Origin: Dillenia suffruticosa
Lineage: Eukaryota > Streptophyta > Magnoliopsida > Dilleniales > Dilleniaceae
DNA length: 64,000 nt
Direction: 5' to 3'
Assembly: GCA_033439265.1 (NCBI GenBank)
Contig: JAVTVX010000010.1
Location: forward strand, 17,267,490 to 17,331,489
Positions 35,511 through 46,457 of the stretch are shown here, piece by piece (position 1 is the stretch's first letter; each line of letters starts with the position of its first letter). Position numbers and translations under genes: made by a program. The notes beneath the pieces are model-generated. The model did not search any database. It was not told the DNA's origin and saw only the letters and a program-made list of their open reading frames with translations.

Positions 35511-35850
35511 ATTTTATTTTAGCGTCTCCAACTTCAACAGTTGCAATTTATGAGCTGTTGAAAGAAGTGCTTGCCCTATCATCACTGCAATGGCAAGTGT
35601 AGTAATTGTTCCTTGAATGCTATTACTTCCTACTTTAGGACATGATGAGCCTCACCAAGTTATGAAGTGGGAAGCAATAGTATGCATGAAGCAAGTGCTT
35701 TTTCAGATGAAACGCCATCTTTGATTTTCAAGATCTTGGATGACTCTAAATCTACTTCACCTTCTGATTACAATAATTAAGAGGCAACCCTTCTAATAGT
35801 AACTTACGCATTGCAACTCTTGAAGTTGTTGGTGCTAGAAATAAACATGA
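35511..35850. repeat. Exon 8 copy 3, head-to-head inverted pair
   Basis: 35511-35638 is a minus-oriented copy, more diverged and shortened. 35664-35850 is a plus-oriented copy starting 'gtgggaagcaatagtatgca' and running to 'cttgaagttgttggtgctag'. The spacer 'acatgatgagcctcaccaag' resembles the spacer of copy 2, so the inverted pair was probably formed once and then amplified. Confidence 0.72.
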
Positions 35851-35990
35851 ATTTTCTAAAATTTAACATCAACTATAGTACAATCCAGCAAAAGTCCTCA
35901 TGACTACTAAACTAATCTATCTATTACAGCTATCATCGCGACATCACCACGCATACAAAGTGTGTCAACGTGTGATTTCTGATCACCAAC

Positions 35991-38140
35991 ATTTACAGCT
36001 GTTAAACTTGATATATTTGTAGCTTCACTTTCAGTAGGACCAGATTTTAATTCAAGCATGGTGATCTCGAAAAGGAGAAAGCTGTAGGAGGTATTTCTAA
36101 TACAACACATACTCCCCTCTTGCTACACCATGCCAAAATTCTATTTCTATTCTATCAATTATTTGAAACATGCTGAATCAGGAGAGAGAGCTTTTCTTCT
36201 ATTTCACTTTTAAGCATAAATTAGGCCACTAGTTTGATTAGATTGCATTAATTTTTAGATGCACACTTTAAACTCTTAAGGAAAATTGTGATGATGCCAT
36301 ATTTACTTTTCAATCTTAGAAAGTTTCACACCACGGTTCGTGGCTACATCTGTCCCATATCAGGAAGTGTAATATGATCATTTACAAATAAAAGGATATT
36401 TGATTTGCCTGAAGACCAGCTTATTATAAATGTTAACTTGTTCTAATAAGAAAGATCAAACAAAAAGGGTGGTGTAGCCCTACCATATTATTTTGGGGAT
36501 CAGAAATAATCTCATCTTTGATTCATTATATTCTTGTATTATTTACTTCCATCCTTTCTGCTTTAAATAACATTTTGCCTTTAAAGTCATTCATGGCAGT
36601 ACCTAATCATTATCTTTGATTCACATATGGCATCTCTAAATTACTGTTTTCCAACAACTTCAACATGTGAAATTCCAATATTGGTTCCCATAAAAAGATC
36701 AAACAAAAATATCTTTGTTAGCTTAGGATTTCGTATAATTGATTCTTTCACATGCCACCAGTACAAATGCACCTTATATTTCGGGCTCCACACATATTTG
36801 TGTTTAATGGTCCACTGATGTTGGAATTGAAATGCAACAACTCTTTTCCATTAATTATATTTCATTTTTATTGAAAAACCTCCATAGTTCTTGCGACTCC
36901 TACGGCAAGATAAAAGCATGAATCGGTAAAAAGGACATTTGTTTACACTAACCTGCTCAATCTTTATCATGGAGGTATCTTTATATTCACTAATTTACCA
37001 AATCAATAAAACACTTTTTGATCAATAGAGACAAGACAGCAAGAAGTTGGGAATTTTAGAATATAAAAAATTAAGATATTATCACAGTAAAAGTTTTTTT
37101 TACCCCATAGTACTCTTTCTGCAAAATTCAAATCCTTTCTAATAATTGACAAAATTATCCAACTCCTACTAAAAGTCAATACCACCGATAACTCATTTTT
37201 GGAATCTAGCTAAATCACATGTAGGACTCTCATTTCAATATGAATTACAACTTTACAAAATGGGCAGAAACTGACTAAATTGTCTAGGTGAAGCTGAGCA
37301 AATTGTTTACACTTGGGTTTTTTTTTAGCACTAAATCGTTGGTGTGACCTCAATAAGTGTATAATTGATAGTAAGTGGTTTTGGTCTTTGAAATTAATGG
37401 AATAGCAGTGGCTGAACAATCTGATATCTAATATTTTTCCAACCTAAAAAAAATACCTTTTTCACCTTTCTTCTTTATATGTATGATCACCCATTATTTA
37501 GAAGTCATAGGCATAGAGCTCTTACATGCCCTTAATAATCTAATCAGATATTAGTAGGTCCATAGCGAAGAGATAGATCTAGAGAAGCACAGAATATCAA
37601 ATGTGCTAATAAAGTTATAAAGATCAAAATGGGTATATCAGCAACAAATAATAAACTGCAATTTTCACACAATGGATTGTGCAACTAAGATTGGCCAACT
37701 TGATGTACAACTTGTCATGAGTGTGACAAGGGTGACCATATAACTTAAAAACTATCGGTGCTTAATCTATGCAGTCCTAGTATGTGACCCCGGCATTCAA
37801 CTTAGTCTGACATCATAATAAGTTAGTTTTGAATCTGTAGCCTGTTATTCTGTTATGAATACCTATTAATTTCATTCTCCATCAAGGATATACCTTGTCG
37901 GTGTCTTGCTCCAAAATCTCATGACATAAAGAAATTATTCATAAAGCATGCGAAATAAATATGATATACCAAAGTCTATGCAAGAGTCAGAGTGCAAACT
38001 CAACAAAAAGCAATAACTTAGAAAAAGGGGAGGGGGTCATTGACAGAAAGAAAAAACAAAGATTCTCACATAAAGATCCAGGAGACCTGAATCTGCAGAT
38101 GCTAAAACGATGCAGGATGATGTATAAAAAAGTCATGTTT
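35991..38140. other. Intergenic; LisH gene 3' UTR at right
   Basis: A minus-strand coding-like stretch near 35970-36110 ('MLELKSGPTESEATNISSLT') is not recognised. The rest is AT-rich. The right end follows the LisH stop codon and should hold its 3' UTR. Confidence 0.45.
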
Positions 38141-41100
38141 CTATAGCTTCATACTTAGATCGTCCCCGGCTGAAGAAACCCCTCTCACAGATGAAGAATC
38201 TGCAAATCCAGAAGCTAATCCATCAGTGCTCGAATGGCTATTGGTCTCCTCAACTGGAAGAGAAAAATTCCAGTTTTGACATTTGAATCCTACTCACAGG
38301 TCTAATAAATAACAAGAAGTTTATTTTGATGCATATCAGATTATTGAAGTTGAGACTGAAAATTTAGGGCCTTGACATGAAAAAACTTCAAGGATGAGAA
38401 ATCCTAAGAGGTGAGAAAAGGAACAATACATAAACTAGTGAAAGAGTGCTCTCCAATCTCACTTCAACTCCTCTAAAAAATAATCTTGAAAAATCTCTAG
38501 AAGGGAAGAACTAATGATCCAATTTATGAAAACTCTAGCACTTAGCACCCTTCTAATACACTAATGAATAACCAAAAATGCACATCTTCAGGATGAAGGA
38601 GCATCTTTATATCCTCCAAAACCACCAAATTTTGCAAGAAACAATTCAGCAAGGCTTATAAGACAACTTTGGTCCTTATCAGAAACAGAAAATGGGTTAT
38701 TCCACATCTCTGGTGCAACAAGACAATGCGCACACATATGATCTCTGGTTTTGGATTTACCATAGCCCATGACACAATCATGTGGACAAATAGTTTTAGA
38801 AGGTCTCCTCTTTTATATCAAGTCATTCGTATTGATCTTGATACGCAACGGACACAAAGTAAAAGCCTTAACCTTGGCAGGAACATTTGCCTTCCACATA
38901 AAATTGGTTAATGAATCAGGATGATTTGGGCAAAGGGCAATAAGATTTGGAAGAAAGATTTGCAGAAAAAGGCACCCAAAGCATTGAGACTCCAAGTTCT
39001 AGTATCTGGAGGAAAGATTCATTTCCTCGTAAGAAGAAATTAAGGAAGAAAACTCTATAATCTCTCTACCATTAACATTTCTTAAAAAGTGAAAATTACA
39101 AGAGATAGGATGTCCCTCCCAAAGAAGTCTCTGACACAGATATTATGTCCTCAAGTCACATGTATATTTCTCATCAACTATTTTAAGTAAAAAATACATG
39201 GCCCATTTTTGAAAGTTTCCATTTACAACATGACTTTCTTACTGAAAATTCACCAAGTAATAACGTGTTGAATTGATTAGTGGAAGACATGTGGATATTC
39301 TAATTTTGCATCTTTGAAGAAAACAAGGATGCATGGAAAATTAACTCAATGCAAAGCCAAAAAAAGGAAATAAGTAAAGGTATCAAAGAAAAAATGAAAA
39401 TGCTGTTTTACTTCAGCATCTGGACCATGCAACCCAGCATTTTCTCAATGATAAATATGACATATAGCATAGCAGTCACCAGAAATTTTGCAAAATTGCA
39501 CCTCTTGTGCAAAAATATGGCACAACTAATGCTGAATTTTCAAAAAGTTCACTCTTACCTTTACTACCACCAACTTCAGCAATGGCAGTTTGAAGGTTGC
39601 ACATAGAAGCGCTTGCCCCATCATCATTGTCATCAGCGGGTGACATAGACTTGATGTCATCTGAGGCCTTGCAGACTGAATATGAAGTTTCCACAGGAAA
39701 AGGAGTTGCTCCTTGGATATTATTGCTTCCAACTTCAGAACCTGGAGGACTCTTTCTCTTCTTGATGCTCTGACCAATTAGAATTGCAGAACATTGACTA
39801 ACTTATCAAAGTTAAAAAGCAGTTGATGTCGAACTTTCCCTTGCAGGCTACTATGCTAAATATTAAAATTTGCCCATCTACTGTGATTCACTAGTACTCC
39901 TCATTACATTAGTTATCACTTTCATTTTTTATCTCAATGTTTGATAATATCCATCCCACTCTGTATACTAAATTTGGCATCGGGCAAAACCATGTTGGTA
40001 TAAATTAAGGGGCGTTTGGTAGAAAATGTTTGGGTTAATACCATGGGAATGAACATTTTGGATTCATACCTAAAAATCTAGGAATCCACAGAACCCAAAC
40101 AAATTGGTGGGTTTTGTTGGAAACCCATGTCTCATTCCCAAATAACTATTTACTCTCACACTTATCCAAAATTATCCAACCCTTTCCACTCTTACACTTC
40201 CTTGTCTTTTCACATTCTAAAAAAAATTACCTAAAATCTGAATCCTTGATTGGACAATATTTTTAGACCACTTTTTTTATTTGAAAAAAATAATAATCAA
40301 TTCAAAATTTTATAAAGTTAGATTTCAAATTTTAATAAGTGAAATATGATTAATTTTACAAGATAGATTTTAATGCAAATTCCCAAATCCTTTTCTAAAA
40401 TTTTGAGTTCATGACTTCATATATATAAAATAAAATAAAAAAACTAAAGAAGTGAAAAAATATAAAATTTTCATTATTAAGTTACTTTCTTCTTTTTTTT
40501 TTTTGAAAAGGATATAAAGTTTACTTAATAAACTCATATAATATTTATTTTTTTCAAGTGAAATTAATTTCATATAATAATTTAAAACAGTTTATTTTAA
40601 ATTATTTATAGTTTTTATTGTATATTAGAGTAAGGGTAAAATTAACAAATTGTTAATTCCCATTCTTAAAAAAACAACCAACCAAACTCTAGCCATGGTA
40701 ATGATACCCATTCCAGTGTACTGAACCAAATTGATGAATTGGAATGATTTTGTTCATTCCGAATCCAGAGGATATGATTCTGATTCCGATTCCGATTCCC
40801 AGGACTGCACTAAATGCCCCCTTAGCCTCTTTTTTCCTATGTAAAATTTCCAACCAAGAACACTAAGTGCTGGTATTTTTCGCAGAGGTCACCTACTCTG
40901 CTTTCATATGGTCAAATCTTAGTTATAATGTTTCTCAAAATGACATGCATGAAACTGAGTTCATTTTGAACTGACCAGCACAGAAGTTGAGCAAAAACCA
41001 TCTCAAATGTTGGTTTCTACATTCTGGAATCAGATTTCTTAAACCATTTGTACTATACTCACACTATGCATCAGAATCAATCTGATCTGGTAAGTCATTC

Positions 41101-44100
41101 CTCTTCAAACAACCAAAACTCATTTACTAAGCTAGAGTTTATTATATGGCCTGTGGACAGATTTTAATTGCACTTATTACCACTAAGCTCATTACACTTT
41201 CTCCCCAAGATGCTCCTTAAGGACCTTGGTCCAAGAGTTGTCCAAGAAAACTTTTCAAAGCCAAGAAGGTCTACGATGTTCTATAAAATAGAAAAAGAGT
41301 ATAGTTATGCACATATAAGCAACTTGTCATATACACATAAATTTCATTATTTGTTTTGCATACAAAAAATATTATCAAATGTCCACAATCACAAGCATGA
41401 CAAGGGGAAGGTTTAAACCATTATTCTTACTTTACACTAACCACTTTTAACAGTTAAGGGATTTTCACAACTTCTGAGATCAACACTTCATACCTCTACT
41501 ACAATTTCATTGCACAAGATATGAAAAATGTGATGGATATTACCTTAGACAAAATAGTGTCTTTCAGTTCCAACTGGCTTTCTTCCATGGCACAGAGCAT
41601 TTGAAGCATCTGATCCTCAAACCCAGGAGACAGTGTGTCAATTCCCTACAACTCCATCAGTTAGATTAGGAATTAGATTGAAGCCCTAATGCTACCAAAG
41701 TTGTGTTTCAGTCATGTGCTAATTTAATGCAAATGACAGCAATTGTCTCCAGCCTTTCATGCATAAGCCACATTAGCACCTATCTCACATAAGAAGATGC
41801 AGATGGATATGAAGATGTAACAGCATATTTTTATTGACCCCCCTGAAGTTTAAATCACTATAGAATCATTACCTCAGCAGATGGCATACTTGCCATTTTC
41901 AAAACTTCTTCAGCTGAAGAACCTCTGTCTTGAGGAAGCAAATCCGCAAGGTTTCTCAGAGGCTTCAGTGATCCTGTTCCACATACCAGCAGCTCCTTTT
42001 GGCTTTCAGATGATAGACAGCCTTCATTTTCCCTCATCACATCCTGTAACAGGAAAAGTCAGATTAGACTTGCAGCAAATTCTCCAGTCAATGAGCATAC
42101 CATCTCAATCTACTTACAGATGGAGCCCAACCCAGAGCAGACAATGGAATGATGTTCTCTGCAGTCAGTCCTGTAGATAATAAGATAAAGCACGTCCCAA
42201 CTTTAGAATAATGCTCAATGATATGGTATGATTATAATACTAACTCCCACAGGCGTACTCTAGACAAAATCAGGAACAAACAAGAAGCAATATCTCTTTG
42301 ACAAGAACAAGAGACAGCACCAACTACCAAACCTTGCACTCGCCACTCTTATCTTTGTTAAATCCTTTGCGAGGCTTGGAATTGTCTCACGTTATGCAGG
42401 TTCTTACCACCCCCCCTTTGGTTAATATTCACAGTCCAATCATGAAAAGATACCAAGGAGACGGGTAGTCCACTCAGTAAATAAGCATGGGAAAGGACTT
42501 TGACCACCTAATATTCACTCTAAGAAAATTAACCAATCTCCTAATGTTCACTGTAAGAAAAATAACAAATCACAGAAAAACTTTTTTGTGGATTTCAATC
42601 TTATGTCAGTGTTGATGGGCTTTATGTTTTGATGGAAAATAGTTAAGTATCCCAATTTTTCTTTAATGGGATCGGAGAAGATTAATGTCTTGCCATTTAC
42701 TCCCCCAAAAAAAAAAACTATTTTCATTTACAAACATTTTCCAAATTAGTCAAATTGTTGAAACATGGCTGATCGTTCAAGAGCGTTGAGACATAATACC
42801 AGAACCAGAATTGTCCTGTTGATGCAAAGTATATTGTGCATTCATTGAGTATGTCCCTGGGAAAATGTCCCCATGTGTGTTGATTACTTGTTCACTTTCA
42901 GCCTGATACAAACATCACAACAAATTATAGCTCTTAAAGAGAACATTGCAAGGTACAAGCTGATCAAGTAATTACCAAAATGGAAGGCTTGTTGGTTTGC
43001 TGGTGAAGGTTCTGATGCCGTGCACGGTACATTTCATAAAAGGTTAGCCACCACTCATGCAAGAAACCATCTGGGACATCAATCGCTGAAGAGCCAGAAA
43101 AGAAAGCACAATGCCCCCCCACCAAAAAAAAACAACACCATTTTAATCACTTGTAACATAAATATGACAACCATCATTAAACTAATGTGTCTGTTTCAAT
43201 TAGACAACTTTGAGTAGTAAGAAAAGCCAAATACACACCAAGCAACAACACTACAACAAAAGGAAAAGTCTTATGGTTACTTTGACTACCTCAGTCATCA
43301 TAAAAGTAGTAAGAAAAACAAAATACACACCAAGTAACAATGGTTACTTTGACTACCTCAGTCATCATAAAAGTAGTAAGAAAAACAAAACATACACCAA
43401 GTAACAACATCAACAACAACAAAAGGAAAAGTCATGTGGTTACTTTGACTACCTCAACAGCAATTCAACTTCTCCATTCTTGTCATCATAAAAACACATG
43501 ATAAGAATTTCAGGCACGATATAGTGTGCCGGGACATATTGAATAGGCTGGGGGATTCCGAGGAATACAAAAAGCCTCTGTTTTTTTTTTTTCAAGATTT
43601 GGCGAGCATCTGGAATAACCAGTGTAATTTAAGATTAGCATTTACGGAACATTAAAATGGAATGAAAAATTTAATAATACCAATTCATCACGCAGATGGC
43701 AAATCAATAAATCCATCATACGAAAATTGTACAGGTTTAATGTTACATTTTAAAGCATAAACCGGCATAAGATACATCTTGAATGCCATCTAGATGAATT
43801 AAGGGACCCACAAAAAATGGAAAACCAAAATGGAGTAAAATAAGGGGAATCCGCCCATCCAAGATTCAAATAAAAAAACTTGTAACAGAGCAGTAATTAC
43901 ATTTAAAAAATTAAAAAAAAAAATACAAAGAAAATCCTCAAGCAATTCCCAACAAGAATTGTGAGAGAGAGAGAGAGAGAGAGAGAGGAAAAGTCACCGA
44001 GAGGAGATTTTTCGTCGATATCGACACCGGCTTCTTGCCTAAAAATCTCAGCCGTTTGGTGACAGTTCTTTTTCATCAAGTAGTCGTAGATATATCTTTC

Positions 44101-44138
44101 AAGCCTACAACGAAACAACGCAGATTCAACATCCATCC

Positions 44139-44170
<32 letters not shown>

Positions 44171-44232
44171 TTCAGAGATCAAAAGGAAGAAACTCACATG
44201 ACCCGATTATCCCAACCAATGGGGCTCGACAT
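38141..44232 (-). CDS. LisH-domain transcription co-regulator-like protein
   Basis: Nine exons give 334 residues with consistent phases: 44198-44232, 43998-44104, 42976-43085, 42800-42902, 42118-42170, 41873-42043, 41544-41645, 39559-39769 and 38141-38253. The LisH motif is at about residues 13-45 ('LERYIYDYLMKKNCHQTAEI'), followed by 'DVPDGFLHEWWLTFYEMY' (50-67). This is the LisH plus F-x-x-E-W-W arrangement of LEUNIG- and SSDP-type co-regulators, where it serves dimerisation and partner binding. No WD40 repeats follow, so it is not LEUNIG itself. Later parts include a Glu/Gln-rich segment 'QMLQMLCAMEESQLELKD', a basic patch 'IKKRKSPP' from about 229 (possible nuclear signal), and a Ser-rich end. 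Exon 2 is bracketed by (CT)n tracts. Intron 7 holds a Harbinger-like element. Degenerate copies of exon 8 lie downstream. Function is inferred from the LisH region only. Confidence 0.88.
40008..40821. mobile_element. PIF/Harbinger-like non-autonomous element
   Basis: The left end 'aggggcgtttggt' and right end 'actaaatgccccc' form imperfect terminal inverted repeats of about 13 bases, flanked by TTA at 40005-40007 and 40822-40824. The GGGGCxTTTGGT-type end with a TTA duplication is the Harbinger/Tourist pattern. No transposase is encoded. It sits in intron 7 of the LisH gene, away from the splice sites. Confidence 0.72.
43962..43988. repeat. (GA)n tract in LisH gene intron 2
   Basis: (CT)n on the coding strand, beginning only about 10 bases after the exon 2 donor. 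Confidence 0.95.
44144..44170. repeat. (GA)n tract in LisH gene intron 1
   Basis: (CT)n on the coding strand, about 40 bases before the exon 2 acceptor in a 93-base intron. Confidence 0.95.
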
Positions 44233-45664
44233 GGTTGATAATTCAAGTTTTCGCCCAAAAATCTCAGAGATGAAAACGAAGAATCAAAACAGAGAGCAGC
44301 CGCAGAGTAATGAGAACCAAAATCAGCGAGAACAATGACCAAGAAACCCTAAGATCGCTTTCGGAAAAACAGTCCCAGAGAGAGACAATGCAAAGAGGAG
44401 AGGAGCGGTTTCATGCAGAAAAAGATGATAACAGAGAAATAAATTCAGAATGTCCAAGTGGTTCTCTGTACCGGGTTTTCATTCTCTGTGCTCCAGTCCA
44501 GATGAAAATACGGTGGGTCCTTTTCACTTCTTAAAATACTGACGTGGCATGTGTTCGTCGGCCATATGTGGACCTGACTGTAATTAAACCACATATTTTA
44601 ACTCTTGTGGAAAAATATATTTAGTCATCTTTAAAAAAGTATTTTTTGTTGGATTTTCTCTTTTATTGTCAATTTTGAAGAATTCAAGGTACAAATCTAC
44701 CCTTTTTTCTTCATTTTTGGAAATTAGTTTTTTTAAATAATAATATATATCATAAACATGAAAAGATTTTTTAAGAATTCTTTTTTAAAAATCCATAATT
44801 TTTTTAATAATTATATAATAATTTCGAATCATTAAAATATATTCTCCTTTATTTGAGAGTTTTAAAAGAAAAAGAAAAGAAAAAATTATTATTATTTTTG
44901 CAACAAACAACTTATGTGACAATAATAGTAATAATTTAAATTTTATAATAAATAATTCTACCGAACAAACAAAATAGCGATAATTTGAGCAAGTTTTACA
45001 AATGGTTATGCTTGTAATCGGAGAAAATTTTAATTACTCTTGCATTAATTATTATTTATTTGAGATTTAAAATAATTGAAAAAATAATCCGAGTAAAAAA
45101 AGGAAAATATTGGAAAATATTAATTAAGTGTATTTAGGATGAAATGAATCAAGTAAAATCTTTTCCATACATGGCGATGTTATATTTAATACTAAAAATG
45201 GATAGCATAAAAAAGTAAATTATGAAACAATGCCTTTTATTGAATGATTGTACTTTCATTTCATACCCTTCTTGGAACCTTAACAACTCTATGAAAAATG
45301 CTAATTTTAATTTCAATTACACAATTTTCACGACAAAAAAAAATGCAAAATTCAACTCTATTGATATTTTTTTTTTCGAAATTCTAATGATGTAAAAATA
45401 TACGTGACAAAGGGTAAATTCTTATTAGGCAGATATATGATACGTGAAAACTTTTTAACATTAACATTTTTCTATTTCGGAAATATTTCGATTTTTAAAA
45501 CGTTTCAATAAACTAAATTAATTAATATCTATATAAAAATTTTTATATTTTTTTACATAAATTTTCAAATTTAATAAATTATTTATTTATTTAATAATAT
45601 TTTTTTTATATTATTTATCTTATGATTAATAATTATATATTTGATTATTTTAATTTTGTATTAT

Positions 45665-45728
<64 letters not shown>

Positions 45729-46457
45729 TTCCTCTAAAAAACTTTCTATTTCCTTCGAGCCTAATAGCAGTACTCTACTGCTGGTTATCCTCTCCTCGCC
45801 ATAAGTAAAAAAAAAAAATGAAAAAAGAATAAGTAATATATACTTTGCCAGGGAACTGTACAAATATATTTTGGTTTTTTATTCCTTAATTCTTAGGTAG
45901 GGTATGAGCTAGAATTATTTCTTTTGTGTTTGTCAATAAGGAAATAGTTCCATTTAAAACAATGATAACATTCAAATCCACCTATAAAAGAGAAATAGTT
46001 CCATGACACACATTTTAATAAAACCCTATATGATTTAAAATCTCAATTCAAAATTTTTAGCAAGTAACAAATGAAACCATAGCAAGATGTAGTTCTAAAT
46101 AAAGCCCAAATAAATTTAATAAAGCACCGTATGACATAAATAATAATCAAGCTTTGGCAACCAATCTGCATTGTACAATAAGAAGCGAGAGCCACCAAGT
46201 GTGCTCAATACCCGAGACTGCAAACAAAATCTAGCCACATGAAAGCAACATTTTCATTGAACGATGCACTATCTAACCTGCATTACACACGACTAATGTT
46301 ACATATCATACAAATGAATCAGAAACTACTATAAAACTAAATCAGTCGATAGTGCAGCAGATGAGGGAAATTATGGCTCCCATGACAGTGGTACATTACC
46401 TCCTCCGGAATCTCTCCTTATGATTAAAATTACCCCAAGTTTACTTGGGTGGTGCAT
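44233..46457. other. Intergenic between LisH and SKI2 genes
   Basis: Left part is the LisH gene leader and promoter. 44580-45650 is very AT-rich with no gene. An (AC)n microsatellite is at about 45667-45727. The right end should hold the SKI2 3' UTR. Confidence 0.5.
45667..45727. repeat. (AC)n microsatellite
   Basis: About 30 AC units without interruption, likely polymorphic. Confidence 0.97.

Larger units (their letters stand above)
33240..35990. repeat. Array of degenerate LisH-gene exon 8 copies
   Basis: Units of about 925 bases repeat in tandem: 'ccaagatatggcctgcacaa' at about 33250 matches 'ccaagataaggcctgcacag' at about 34178, and 'ctcttacctttagtgccacc' at 33911 matches 'ctcttacctttagttccacc' at 34831. 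A third, shorter unit runs from about 35382. Inside each unit is sequence recognisably derived from exon 8 (39559-39769) of the neighbouring LisH gene, including its donor 'aaaggtaagag' and the adjoining intron block 'tatggcacaactaatg'. The copies are diverged and their frames are interrupted, so they are not functional exons. They lie downstream of that gene's stop codon. Confidence 0.82.

Noticed and set aside
33230-36000. CRISPR-like or satellite array
   Set aside because: Units are about 925 bases, diverged, and contain recognisable host exon sequence, so they are a segmental array.
35907-36110. Extra exon of the LisH gene
   Set aside because: The LisH frame ends cleanly at a stop codon at 38141-38143, and this stretch lies beyond it with no matching splice phase.
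45645-45863. Minus-strand frame with a Cys-Val run
   Set aside because: Translation of the (AC)n microsatellite.
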